From NCBI GenBank assembly GCA_963681505.1, contig OY811982.1, forward strand, positions 4,298,000 through 4,361,999: a DNA stretch of 64,000 nt, written 5' to 3'. Both the position numbers and the translations under genes were made by a program. Origin of the DNA: Eunapius fragilis. Lineage: Eukaryota; Porifera; Demospongiae; Spongillida; Spongillidae. The notes under the pieces were generated by a model. That model was not told where the DNA came from, ran no database searches, and saw nothing but the letters and a program-made list of their open reading frames with translations. Below, one piece after another: positions 24,076 through 35,881 of the stretch (its first letter is position 1; each line of letters starts with the position of its first letter).

Positions 24076-24850
24076 TTAGTTGAGTGACTCGATTAAGCGC
24101 ACATATATCAGGCTGTTTTGTAGCGTGTTCATATCAGTCGATAAGTGAGTTCATTTACCTACAGGTGCTAAGAGCGGATAGCATGCAAACCATAGGTATG
24201 TTGCAATCTGTGCAATAATTGGCCTCCATTTTGTTTCAAACTATTTTTCCAAGATTATTAACACATTTCAGATCCATTATAGAGCTTGCTTTCCGTAGGC
24301 TTACAGGATTGAATGGATGGAAGTTCTTGCTTTGTGACATAGTTGGAAGGTTCTTCTTAATCCTTCTATGTTGAGTTAGTTTAAAACCTTACTTTCTCAG
24401 GTCCATTAATTATGCAAAAAAAGGTCTAACTTTAGCGTACAAAATCACCTTTGATCGGAACAGCTGACGACTTAGAAGGGTGTTTGGACATTCAATGTGA
24501 TGTATTAACTTGTGTTTTACCATAGATAATAGAGTAGGGGATTGGCAACACTAGTAGTTAATCAACACTAAGTCTCACAGGCAATGCAAGTAAAACCATG
24601 TAAGGGCTAGTACTGCCAAAGCAGACCCTATGAAAGCTGTACATGCAAGGACTATTGTTCCATGTACAACTAACAAACGAATCATAATACATGTAAACAG
24701 GCTGACGTCAAAGCACACATGCATACTCACAAAGTTTCACAAAAATCTGACGATCCGAAGGTTATTTTTTATCGCCTGCAGCATGGTATGGTCATTAACA
24801 AGGAGAAGAAATCTCCCTTCCTAGAAGATGCAAATTTCTAAAGAATTGAT
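24076..24850. other. No gene recognised
   Basis: Spacer between the LTR fossil and the hAT C-terminal fragment. No supported feature. Confidence 0.45.
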
Positions 24851-24869
24851 CAAATACACCCGCTGAGAC

Positions 24870-25430
24870 ATGCAGTTAATACGTTAAGCATTCCATTGGA
24901 ATTCCTTCTATTGATGACTTTATTAGCCAGTTATGCAAACGGTTCTCAATAGATAACAGCAAGATTCAAGCAATTGTATCTCTGATTCCAGAGGCTGTTG
25001 TCAAGATGGATTATAAGATTTGGATGACATTCATAGAAAGCTTTTGTTCTGGAAACCGATCATGCCATCTCCTGATAACTTGAGACGCGAGCTAGATCGT
25101 TGGAGGCGCTACTGCTTCGATATTAAACAACCAGAAGAAAAGAACTTGATAGATATTCTTGTTCTGTGTGATCAAGATATTTTTCCAAATATCAGGCAAT
25201 TGATCCTCATTGGAACCCAATTGGAACATGTGAAGCAGAAAGGTCATTCTCTGGTCTACATCATGTTAAAACGTACCTCCGGTCAATAATGACTGAAGAA
25301 CGCTTGGCAGGACTTATGATGATGGCTGTGCATTATGCAGAGTGCGCCCAGATAAACTCGGAAGAAATTGTAAGAAGATTTTCACAAGCAAATCCTAGAC
25401 GTATGTTCTGTTCTTCAATACTATTTGATT
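24870..25430 (+). pseudogene. hAT transposase C-terminal (dimerisation) fragment
   Basis: C-terminal part of a DUF4371-type hAT transposase: SIDDFISQLCKRF, FWKPIMPSPDNLRRELDRW, and after a frame change CEAERSFSGLHHVKTYLRS, the hallmark of the hAT dimerisation domain, followed by MTEERLAGLMMMAVHYAE and a stop. It supplies the region missing from the 12.6-15 kb and 20.6-21.7 kb copies, but lies on the other strand and some kilobases away, so it is best treated as a separate fragment. Confidence 0.8.
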
Positions 25431-25659
25431 GACATCCCCTCGGACATCCGTTACACTTCCCACTGTAAATGGTTATTCTTTCTGAATGGTTAATAATATC
25501 CATAACAATTGCCTAGAATCCTAGTAAAGGTGATGCATGCATGTTTTTCTGTTTCGACCATGATATAATTGCGAGTAATTCGAAATCGGTATTGACAGCA
25601 GGCAGCAATACATCTCATTAATATTCATAAGCAACCCACCCCCCATGCTAAAACCCACC

Positions 25660-25740
25660 TAGTCTCGTACCCAGACCACACTCGCAGCTGCGGATGGATT
25701 ACATCACCGCTTCGCGAGAAGTGGTCTGGGAAACTGCCTA
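25660..25740 (+). mobile_element. TAGTCTCG MITE, 81-bp form
   Basis: Starts TAGTCTCGTACCCAGACCAC and ends GTGGTCTGGGAAACTGCCTA, with the family core GGATTACATCACCGCTTCGC. The 81-bp copy at 26525-26605 is the same form in reverse orientation. Confidence 0.8.
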
Positions 25741-25868
25741 ACAAAATTGGTTCTACACCCGGACAATTTTAACCATACAATCAGAATGCAGGTGCTTCAT
25801 GACGTCACGATAATTACATTCTACTATGGTAATAGCATTTCATTATTTATTGAGCAGTTAATAGTACA

Positions 25869-26165
25869 ATGGCTGTGTCAAACCCGGAGCTCGACAATGC
25901 GATAATTCAGGCGTCTCAACAGCTGGGCTATGCGACAATTTGTCCAGATCAGAACAGAGCTATTAAAAGCTTCATGGAAGGGCGTGATGTTTTTATTAGC
26001 TTGCCGACGGGGACTGGAAAGTCGTTATGCTTCTCTGTGCTACCCTACGCGTTCGATTACCTCAGTCTACAAACGTGTTGATAGTATCGTGGTGGTCGTT
26101 TCACCCTTGATTGCATTAATGAACTTTAGTATTGGGCTATTCCATTTAATGCGCAGACGATTCAT
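25869..26165 (+). pseudogene. RecQ-like helicase N-terminal fragment
   Basis: A frame from ATG at 25869 encodes LGYATICPDQNRAIKSFMEGRDVF, then Walker A SLPTGTGKSLCF (motif I) and LPYAFDYLS. After the stop a neighbouring frame continues SIVVVVSPLIALM, motif Ia of RecQ helicases. Order and spacing fit the first ATPase lobe of a RecQ-family DNA helicase, which unwinds DNA 3'-5'. DExH and all later motifs are absent. RecQ-like genes are often captured or amplified in invertebrate repeats, so this is more likely repeat-borne than a host exon, though a lost intron border near 26080 cannot be excluded. Confidence 0.7.
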
Positions 26166-26524
26166 TTAATTCGCAGATAGAGGGAAATCTTTGATTGCAG
26201 GTCCTTTCTAATGCTCTCCAATTTTTCTTGCAGTGCCAAGTACTTCTTGATCGAGTCAAAGCACCTTGTACACAAATATCCTGATTCATACACTCTCCCA
26301 GATTCCTTTTTTTTTTTTTAGTTGTCTCGATCGCTAAATCCGTTAAAACCGCTCTGCTCTCCTATTCCTGCTTTCTTACACGGGAGCATCGCACAACTTA
26401 CATCTATTCATTTTGTGGCTACAAACTTATTGACCAATGACACCGTTAATGAGTCACTGGCTCAGTGTTGCCGCGACACTTACATCCAATGACGTCGCTC
26501 GTGTTACGAACGTGCCTAGAACGT

Positions 26525-26605
26525 TAGGCAGTTCCCCAGACCACTTCTCGCGTAGCGGTGATGTAATTCATCCGCAGATGCGAATGTGGTCTGGGTACGA
26601 GACTA
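26525..26605 (-). mobile_element. TAGTCTCG MITE, inverted 81-bp copy
   Basis: Reads TAGGCAGTTCCCCAGACCAC...GTGGTCTGGGTACGAGACTA, the reverse complement of the 25660-25740 copy with minor changes. The two copies bracket the RecQ-like fragment. Confidence 0.8.
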
Positions 26606-27104
26606 GTATCCGCCCCTGTTTTTGGTATCCCTACAAAGTGCGTCTAGATCAAACTATCGATCAATTCAGGCATCGCACAATCAGCACTTAGACATACTAA
26701 GTAATTCAACTGAAATCGAACATTCTATTAAACTCTGACACACAACTGGAGGTGCTTGGTGATGGCTAACCTTTTGGTCTCTTAGGAAAACGCGAACAGT
26801 GATGCTGATCGCTTCATTCCAGCTCACGTGGTTAAAACAGTTATCTAGTTAATGATTTCATAATTAATTCATTCCTGTTCTGAGGGGGGCCGGGCGCCCC
26901 CGTATCCGCCCTTGCTTTGCACCCTAGAAACCCACAAGTAGAAAAAAAATTAGAATAAAAATTTCAACGTCAAATATCTTGAAAAACTAGATTCTTTGAG
27001 ATACACAAGTACTGCATACAACATCATACTATAGATTGAATCCTGAACACAAATGTTAAGAGCGCAAGCTATAGCGGAGCTACGGCGTTGCAATTACGGA
27101 CAAT
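26606..27104. other. No gene recognised; one MITE-like end
   Basis: AT-rich, non-coding. CTGAGGGGGGCCGGGCGCCCCCGTATCCGCC near 26880-26910 resembles a terminus of the GGCGGATCCAG family that crowds the next kilobase. Confidence 0.4.
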
Positions 27105-27246
27105 CAGGGGCGGATCCAGGAATTTTGAAAGGGGGCACCAATAATGAAAAGTTAGAATTAAGTGAGAAATGGGCGTGGTTCACCGAAAGGGGGTGGGTGC
27201 GGGAGGGGATATGCCCCCTCCCGCGCGAAGCTCGGACGCTTTTGAT

Positions 27247-27565
27247 CAGTGGCGTATCCAGCATTTCAGCGAGGGGGGTGCTTAAGGTCAGGCCCGATAC
27301 GAGAAGTGGGGGGGGGGGGGGGGGGGGGGGTGGAGGGTGGTGCTGCCGGCTTCTGGCCTGATACGAAAAGTGGGGGGTATGATCGCGTATCAGGAGGCCC
27401 GGGATATAGTACAGTTCATGTGTACGGGTATCAATAGGCATGCAGCGCAAGCGTACAGCTATTATAATAAAACGCGGCCCGAAAAGTTATGAATTTATAT
27501 ATGAAGGACCTATGGCCGAGGGCAGTGCTCAAGCACCCGGAGCACCCTCTCTGGATACGCCACTG
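27247..27565. mobile_element. MITE with CAGTGGCGTATCCAG termini
   Basis: Begins CAGTGGCGTATCCAGC and ends CTGGATACGCCACTG, inverted repeats 319 bp apart. A 23-base G run (27308-27330) lies inside. Non-coding. Confidence 0.75.
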
Positions 27566-27577
27566 CGCTGTATCCAG

Positions 27578-27736
27578 ACACAGCAAAAAAACGCGTCGAA
27601 TCAATTCTTGATTTTCGATTGATTTGCCACTTACATTCTGGTACATATTGTTAACAGTTTGTACCAGGTATGTAAACATTTTGTACCAGAATGTAAGTGG
27701 CAAATCAATTGAAAATCCGACGCGTTTTTTTGCTGT
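27578..27736. mobile_element. Foldback MITE with ACAGCAAAAAAACGCGTCG ends
   Basis: Left arm CAGCAAAAAAACGCGTCG, then GATTTGCCACTTACATTCTGGTACA-like sequence; the right arm is its reverse complement, ending CGACGCGTTTTTTTGCTG. About 159 bp, nearly all arm. It sits just inside the right end of the neighbouring MITE cluster. Confidence 0.8.
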
Positions 27737-27813
27737 GAGAATAAGCTAGCGCGCGCAATTTTTGGCAACCACGCCCATTCTTGAGACGGAGGGGGGTGCC
27801 CGAGCCCCCTGAG

Positions 27814-27832
27814 CCCCCCCCCCCCCCCCCCC
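27814..27832. repeat. Poly(C) run
   Basis: 19 consecutive C directly beside a MITE terminus (TAAATACGCCTCTG). Confidence 0.85.
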
Positions 27833-27928
27833 TAAATACGCCTCTGTTGATAGCTGTACGTTCAAAATGCAATTTAAAACGCTATATTGCGCGACTATGA
27901 ATATATAATTAGACGAACAAAAGGGCCT

Positions 27929-27929
<1 letters not shown>

Positions 27930-27964
<35 letters not shown>

Positions 27965-27995
27965 GTGCCCCCGGTGGCCCCCCCCCCCCCCCCCC
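27930..27995. repeat. Facing poly(G) and poly(C) runs
   Basis: About 32 G (27930-27961), a short GC-rich linker, then about 18 C (27978-27995), followed by CTGGATCCACCACTGG, a MITE right end. The two runs could pair as a hairpin. Confidence 0.85.
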
Positions 27996-28358
27996 TGGAT
28001 CCACCACTGGACATACTTACATAGTAAAATTTATAGCTTTATTCTACGTACGGAATAGAATAAAATTTAGGGCGGGACGCGAGTATAATTCAACGTGCCG
28101 CTTGCGCTTTTGAAGTATAAGTGCTTCACTGACATGAAATTACATAGTTAAATAGCTGATCAGCATTACCAGGAGTAATAATCATGCAGTACATAGAAGA
28201 ATCTGTAACAACATACACTTGAGGTACCCTGCTGCTTGTGCGAAGGTTCAGTGTACACACCAAACTGAGTGGCCAACGAATCCGTTTAGGTTTGGGATGC
28301 ACTGTGGGTGATGAAGATTGGCTTGTAAAAGAATCTGATACTGATAGTGTTTGCTGCA

Positions 28359-28676
28359 CATAGGCGGATCCAGGATTTTCGGCTGGGTGGTGACATGAAA
28401 TTAATAAAGGGTGGAGCATGGTAAATTAAACCTAATAACCGTGGCGCTCAGACGGTAACGTGTATGCAGGCAATTGGCTGAAGCAACTTAAAATGCTACT
28501 TTGACGTTTCATAACACGCGCCACCGGCACCGGACATAGAAATGAAATGTAATAAGTACATAGTTAATGAATTAATTATTGACTGGACCTTGGAGGGGGG
28601 TGCCCGGGTACCCTAGGCACCCCCCCCCCCCCCCCCCCCCCCCACCCCCCCCCCCCCTCTCTCTGGATCCGCCTAT
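28359..28676. mobile_element. MITE with CATAGGCGGATCCAG termini
   Basis: Left end CATAGGCGGATCCAGG and right end CTGGATCCGCCTATG lie 318 bp apart, each flanked by CTGCA. A nearly pure C tract (28620-28657) precedes the right end. Non-coding. This is the most intact GGCGGATCCAG copy in the window. Confidence 0.75.
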
Positions 28677-28766
28677 GCTGCAGGAATGTATACTCCATCG
28701 CTTATCTGGCATTAGCACTAGGCGGTGTGCATGGTTGGAAGCACATTGAATGAATGCCATACCTCA

Positions 28767-28893
28767 TTAGTCTCGTCCCCAGACCCAGATTCCCAGTGGA
28801 TTACATCACCGCTACGTGGAAAGTGACTTTCCACGTAGCGGTGATGTAATCCACCCGCAGCTGTTGGGAATCTGGGTCTGGGGACGAGACTAA
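28767..28893. mobile_element. TAGTCTCG MITE, full palindrome with 9-bp target duplication
   Basis: A near-perfect palindrome begins TAGTCTCGTCCCCAGACCCA and ends with its complement CGAGACTA. The centre repeats CCACGTAGCGGTGATGTAAT in inverse. ATACCTCAT lies directly on both sides, a 9-bp target-site duplication. Together with the 32790 copy this defines the family. Confidence 0.9.
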
Positions 28894-28894
28894 T

Positions 28895-29590
28895 ACCTCA
28901 TAACTAAACATGTCTGCTTTCTCTCTCTGGGAATTCTCCTTCCATCCCACTTCAACTAGGTTACCTGTCTTGGTCCACCACTTCCGCTTGCAGAGGAAAT
29001 CATTATACATCACTATAGCACCAACTAGGACGATAAATCAAATCTGCAGTGGGCAGGTGCACTTGGGGATCTGTCACAGCAAAGAGGACATATCACTGCT
29101 TGGTTGGGAGCTGGCTTGAACTTTGCTTTTCCATCAATGATGGTGTCAAGCCATAAGGCTCCAGTCGGTGGCTGGGTGCACGTCAACCCCTCCCAGAGGA
29201 GTGCCCAGTCCGATAGGGCATATCTTTGAAAAGAGGTGTTAACGAACTATGAATTGGAAGAGGCCCGATGCTCTAGAACGTTCTTTATTGTGCATGTATG
29301 CGAACACCATTGTGTATGGGCAGTGCTATAAGGTAGTTGTAAGCGTGCATGAGGCAGTCTCTACTAGTGTATCTCTGCTGCTAGTGCTAACCCCCGGCCT
29401 GTCCGGTAGCGTAAAAACAATTTGTAGTTTGTTGAAAGCACATGTATGACGGCGTAGTTCAGCCTTTTGACTCCCTCCTGTGATTCGTTTCGCTTAGGAC
29501 CTTTAATTAGGACCTCTCTACCGTTTAGATAACCATGCTATTTATTAACGTATTGCACCCTGATAGTGACGTCACGGGTGCTCTGCATTC
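28895..29590. other. No gene recognised
   Basis: Frames at 28904-29119 (plus) and 28801-29013 (minus) have no motif I recognise. A host exon on minus downstream of the RhoGEF gene is possible but not supported. Confidence 0.35.
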
Positions 29591-29596
29591 TGATTG

Positions 29597-29701
29597 TACG
29601 CCCAGAACCAGACCCAGTTCTCGCGTAGCGGTGACGTAATCCAGCTGCGAGTGTGGGCAGAGATAATATATTATCTCTGGTGTGGGTCTGGGACGAGACT
29701 A
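29597..29701. mobile_element. TAGTCTCG MITE, diverged copy
   Basis: Has the family core (TTCTCGCGTAGCGGTGACGT, AATCCAGCTGCGAG) and right end GGGACGAGACTA. An internal AGAGATAATATATTATCTCT palindrome is extra. The left end is degraded. Confidence 0.7.
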
Positions 29702-29741
29702 AGGTAAGGTAAGGTCCATATGCCATATGAGCACTAATTAA

Positions 29742-29747
29742 TTTAAT
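29742..29747 (-). promoter_or_regulatory. Possible poly(A) signal (ATTAAA) of the RhoGEF gene
   Basis: ATTAAA on minus about 190 nt after the RhoGEF stop codon, a plausible 3' UTR length. Position only; cleavage site not tested. Confidence 0.4.
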
Positions 29748-29935
29748 AGCAATGAACAATTTCTGTCTTTATACAAACATAAAAACTTGGATAATGAGCT
29801 GCATGAAAAGCACACACACACAAATGTCTAACAGAATCCACCACTCAACTGTCTGGCAGCATTCTGTGCCTTCCACATTATATGCACATACATATAACAG
29901 CTGATGAATTCAACAGGAAAGCAACAGGGACTTTG

Positions 29936-31231
29936 TCAAACTGTTGTTACTGCAGATGGCTGGATGATAGCCTGAACAACGTTCTTGAAGGCATCTAGCC
30001 AGGCCTTCTTATCGTAGTCACCATTCGCTTGCAGAGTGTGGGAGTGGCAGTTAGCTTGTATGTTTGTGCAGGATACCCTAAACAAGTGCTTCACACCTGT
30101 GGTAGAAAACAATACAACCATTCTGCATATGATGGGGGTGGGGGTGGGGGTGGGGATGAAGGAGGCTAAACAACTAATGACTCTGTTAGCTAGCTGACGT
30201 TACATTGGTGTTCTAAAAAAGTTGAAAGACAAAGTGGTTTTATCAAGATAACCTGGTCGATTAATCAATGCACACACCAATATCCTTAGTAACTGACCCA
30301 TGATTAAACCTCTGAACATGTACAGCCAAAGTGGGGACAGGATGACATACCAGTACTGCTGCCACGGTTTAATGTTCCTCTGAACGATCCTGTCTTGCCA
30401 TCACCCTCACCAAGGTCTTCCACCAAAAGTTGATGCACTGGAATGGGCTGCAAAAAGCGAGTTATAGCCATGTACTTATAACAGCTGATGTAGATTTTTG
30501 TTTAGAGCAATAATATATTGGATCAACACAGCTTTTGCCAACACCCCTTCAGATTTTTTTCAAATTCACATATATAAAAGATGTAGCTATGTTATATGCA
30601 CATTTTCACTTTCAACTTTGCAAAATTTGAGTTGTACAAGATATCTCTGCAAAGCTGTAGCACTGCAATGCTTCATGTGATGGTGATTCAGTTGACATGT
30701 AGTTAAAGTATTTTCCATATGGATCACTCCCAATGCTTAATGATTTTTAGTATGCATAACATACCCTATCATTATGTACAAAAAATAAAAAAATTTAAAC
30801 ACCACTTTTTGAGATATTACGCACTGTCTACTTTGACCAGAAAGGCTCTGGAGTTAATTAAAAATCATTAATGGAAAATACTTTAACTTCATGTCAACAT
30901 AATCACCATCACAATAAGCATTGCAGTGCCATAGCTTTGCAAAGATATCTCATCCAACTCAAATTTCGCAAAATCTCCAACTTTGATTTATTATTATTCA
31001 TGAATCAAAGTAAAGTTGAAAGTGAAAATGTGCATATAACATAGTTAGGATCTTTTATATATGTGAATTTGAAAAAAATCCGAAGGGGTGTTGGCAAAAG
31101 CTGTGTTGATCCAATATACAATTGCTTTTTATGGTGTGTGTGTGTGTGTGTATGTATGTGTGTGTGTTTTTGTGTGTGTGTGTGTTTGTGCGTGTGTGTG
31201 TGTTTGTGCGTGTGTGTGTGTTTGTGCGTGT

Positions 31232-31280
<49 letters not shown>

Positions 31281-34200
31281 AAGAGGTAAACACTGAGGGT
31301 TATGGTATGTGGGATAGAGCATTCCTCCCACCTGAGCAGTGGGGATGGGGGAGCAGGGTTGATCTACAGATAGTTTGAGTATAACCATTATCAAATTACA
31401 TGTATCATATATTATTATGTTTTTGTAAAGCTGTCTGAACTGGTTGTCATTATTGCAGCACACATATACACTGTAGTGCTACATGCATGAGGACCGACCT
31501 CTCTGTACACTTGGTAGTTAAGTACTCCACACCGGCTGGATGGTCTTGTGAGGATAAGAACTTTGTCTGTGAGGAATGTCTGCAATTTCTGTAAGAAGAA
31601 AAAGGATGGCAAAAGTGTAAGGCATGTATTTTCATATAACTCAATTTAAAAAATCATTGCCATGAAAAGGAAACTAATGCATTATCTCCCCAGGGAATCA
31701 AAAATTAGAAGTCTGATGATAAGAATTCTTGTGCACTATTATCTATCATGTCATCAATACATTTTACTGAAGTGGTGCCCTGAAGTCTTTTGCTAGTCCT
31801 GGAAATGGCAATTTTATAAGCCTATTCGTGGCAATGATCACAACTGCTGCATGCAGAGCTTCAAACTTGGGTTGTAAAATACATGCACATGTATAATATC
31901 CTGTTTAGAATCTTATATGCATATTACACAATTGCTGGATAAATCCTCTACCAAAGCATTTTGTATCTTGTATATTATGCATCAAAACATAAAATCATGG
32001 AAGTTTACAGCCAAAATATAACGGCGACAATATTGTACACAAACATGTGACTGACTCACAGATCCACTCTTGTTTTTGAGCACCCCACTACACAGAATGA
32101 AGGAAGACTTCATGATTTCTGGACACTTCTGAGATGTACAAAATACGATACCACACAGATGATGCAATGCACACTACTACTTCCTCCACCCAAATACACA
32201 AGTGTAAAATGAAGGTAATGCATTTGCATGCAAGAATACAAATGTAAAGTATGAAATTGCACACTATCAATATGAACACAAAATACCTGCACATTTTCCA
32301 ACCCAAATTTACAAAATAATCCTTGCATGTAATACACATAGACCCATGCATGTGCACATGCATGTATATGACACATGCACATGTACCTGCTCCTCTTGTA
32401 GATATTCCAGTCTGCTGATGACATCAAGGCATTTGGCCACCCCAGTACGACGGTCCACCTCTCTGATTAGCGTATCAAAGCTCACAATCTGAGAATAATA
32501 ATGGCTCTTCTATAACTGGGTCATATGTAATGTACATGCATTTGGAACCAGTTTAGTGATTCAAAACCCTCTCCCTCAGGCGTGACTAATTTAAGTACAA
32601 CTTGAAACACGACGCAATACATCCCATCTATTGTGTAAATCGTCAAAAGCCTTTGTGACTTAATTACAGAACGAAATACAAGTTCATGTGCTGAATGTCT
32701 ACACATCTGGTCATGCACTTGACACCCAGCAATCAGTGTCACCACACATTATGTATGATGATAAGTAAAGCATGTACATTACTTTGTCATAGCCTCGTGC
32801 CCAGGCCCACTCAACAGCAGCGGATGGATTACATCCATTTAGCGGTGATGTAATCCATCCGCTGATGTTCAGGGTACGAGATTAACTTTGTCACAAGGGT
32901 AGCTTACCGCCTGGTCCAGGAATTCATTGTCATAGTGGTCTGCAGGAGTCTAGGAGAAAATCTATATGACACTTATCAAAAAATACAAACAGCTTTAAAA
33001 TAATGTTTACCATAAAGGGCTGGGCATATGTAAAAGTTACCAAAACACACCATACATGTAACTTAACCACATGTACATGTATTTGATATTATAGAGATCT
33101 GAATCACTACCAAGCAGCAATTGATAACCCCAGATCAGCACGTAAGCACCCCAAGTTTGTTATAAGATGCTACATTGTAGAAGTGTGTAAGAAAGATACA
33201 GGGCTGAGGAAGAGAAATGCACTTAGAGATATCAATTCGAGGATACACAAATGGAGTGAAGTTACATGTACATACTAAGGTCCCATTATGCATTCTCTTC
33301 TTATCATGAAAATTCTTTCCTTGGCTTTAAATTTAAACTCTACTGAACAGTAAATCCAATGCATGTACCACACAGGCAACCCACAGCATAATCAAATAAA
33401 AAGCATGCACTGGGGCACACTTGAAATTTTTCCACAGTAAGCATACATGTGCATTGGTATACATGCATCATGTTTCAACGAGAATCCAAAAATGTTGCTC
33501 AATTACACAATGCCTAGTTAGACATGTATACAAACCTTCTTCTTCACTTCCTTCAGTAGAAGTGGGTACTTCATTATCCTTGTGCGAGGTGAATCTGACA
33601 AGGTATACAGAACAGATGATAAACAGTAGCCACTTCAGATATACATACAGGTCTAATCGATAAACATAGGGTAGATGTGTATTGAGCCAGTCATGTTGAG
33701 GGATAGTTTTGTTGTTTGACTGCCTTATGAGGTGTTGCTGGGTGGTAATTTGCTTTGATAAAACTCTGTGATGTGTAGTTTCTTCTCAGGTAGCTCATTC
33801 ATATTTAAAACTAGGTTTGCATGCTCTACTTACTGCAGTATTGCTGATATAATAATCTCCATTATAACTCGATTTAATGGCTAAGTACAAGAATGGCTTG
33901 CATGGGCATGTTCCATGTGCAAAGCACTCAAGCCTATTGTAGTAAATTAAAACCTTCAGTTTGCAACATGTTTCCAGTGAAATGAACCCATCTACGCTAC
34001 TCTGACATTCATTAGCCATGCTTGTGTTAGTGCTAAGGCAATCAATTCACGAAGCCCAGTTCCATAATCAACTAAAGCATCTTGCCGAAGAGGAAGGAGT
34101 ATGTGGATTTGTAACTAAATTCATAGTCTGGTTGATGCATTCCAAATTGTTGTTGCCCTAACAGTACTTTACCTACAGCCCATCTCCATTCACAATATAA

Positions 34201-35424
34201 ACTCCATAGTGACTTGCCAGATTCAATCAATGAAATAAATGTATGTTTCAGAACCCCATAACAGCTCAAAAAGGATAACCCGTACTCAGAGATAAAGCAA
34301 TGCAAGCATGCTTAGGTAACATAACACCTATTAGGAACCATACCTAAGAATGTCCATAAGTCAATCTTCCGAGAGAACTCAGAGTCCAAACATCTCTGAA
34401 GGCATTATAGCAATGTATAAGGAAACAGTTTGATACAGTATTTGGGCAATGTCAAATCTCATGCAGGTACTGTCAAAATAAACTGCATTAGAATATGGTA
34501 TACAGAAAACACAAGTTGGAAAAATCAGCATAGGTGATTTCGTCCTTTTGTTTACAGTCTATAGAAATGTTTAAAATTTGGATTCCAATCAGTGTTTAAT
34601 TGAGGGGTTGCAACGTTGCCATGTTGAAGCTATTGGGTTCCTGGTAACAACAGATTTGTGTACGTTTGATATAATAATATTTAGCTGATGGCAAATCAAA
34701 TACACACACCCACAACACACATACACAGATGCGCGTGGACGCATCTTCATACAAGCTGTATAGACATGATAATGCATCTCTTAGTGAGTAACCTGAAGGA
34801 AGTCCTCAACAGCAGGTTGCTGCCTTGTAGCTTCAAAAGTATGCTTTGCAGTCACAAGATTGGCACAATACTCAGCATAGGGATCCAAGCCATGGGTCTA
34901 AAGAAAGATGAAAACAGTAAGTGTAGCTAGCCCACACAAATTACATGTATTAACAAACCCTACAGCACAATGAATATATGTTTGTTCAGTGACAGTCCCA
35001 CATACATAGCACTAACATCTCTTTACCATGATGTTCATTATTTATTACCAACACAGAATAACACACAGCCAATGTTACAAGCAAAATTTACTGTCACTCT
35101 ATTTAGCAGTGTCAGCTGTGTGTAGTACTCACCCATTCCAGCATGATAGATCCGATTGCATCCGTACTTTCCCCTCGAGATCGCAGTTCTTCGATTTTTT
35201 GCAGCAAATCTTAACAGCAAGTCAATATAGAATACACATGTCAGTTACTACAATGTACACACAAACATAGCAGTCAATCATAGCACAGTACTGAAATAAA
35301 TTTGACCCTCCAGTACAAAAAATCATTCAAATACCAAAATGACAACCTCACAATGTTAATACTCAAAATGAGATCGCATAGTTTGATCATCACAATGATA
35401 AACCCAAAGGTACCCTTGGATTAC

Positions 35425-35461
<37 letters not shown>

Positions 35462-35838
35462 ACGTACTTTCATGGAGAGTGAGAATGGTCTGAATATTGC
35501 CAAATATCTTGCAGTGATCTTCCTCTGAGATAAGTCTCAACCTCAACATGGGATGATAGAAGATCTGAAAGAGTGCACACAAACCAATCATTTCTGAACT
35601 GTAACTGTGCCAATTATGTAGTCACATTACATTGATGATCAACTTCAAGTCATCAACCATTTCACTTTCAGTCCTGAACAAAGCATAAATTGCCTACAAG
35701 AAATGGAAGAATGGCATGTATAGTCAGAGGCTGATGTTGCCACATGTTCTAACCATAGTCATATTAACATGTCTATGTACAATACACAAGTGCAAACATA
35801 GTATGTAAAATGGGTTGTCTTCCAATCACTTAACACTT

Positions 35839-35881
<43 letters not shown>

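Larger units (their letters stand above)
27105..27846. mobile_element. Nested GGCGGATCCAG-type MITEs (outer copy)
   Basis: A left end CAGGGGCGGATCCAGG at 27105 and a facing right end TAAATACGCCTCTG at 27833-27846 may bound an outer copy into which other elements inserted. CA(G)nGGCGGATCCAG termini are typical of hAT-type MITEs. Pairing of these particular ends is inference. Confidence 0.5.

Noticed and set aside
27094-27964. Gly- or Pro-rich frames
   Set aside because: They arise from poly(G)/poly(C) runs within MITEs.
27309-28657. CRISPR-like or bacterial signals
   Set aside because: Repeats here are homopolymers and MITEs; no direct repeat-spacer array exists in the window and the genome is clearly eukaryotic.
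28801-29119. Possible exon with NDFLCKRKWWTKTGNL on minus
   Set aside because: No clear splice sites or family; could not be linked to the RhoGEF gene, whose PH domain and stop are complete.
31063-31463. Poly Val-Cys and poly His-Thr frames
   Set aside because: They translate a (GT)n microsatellite.
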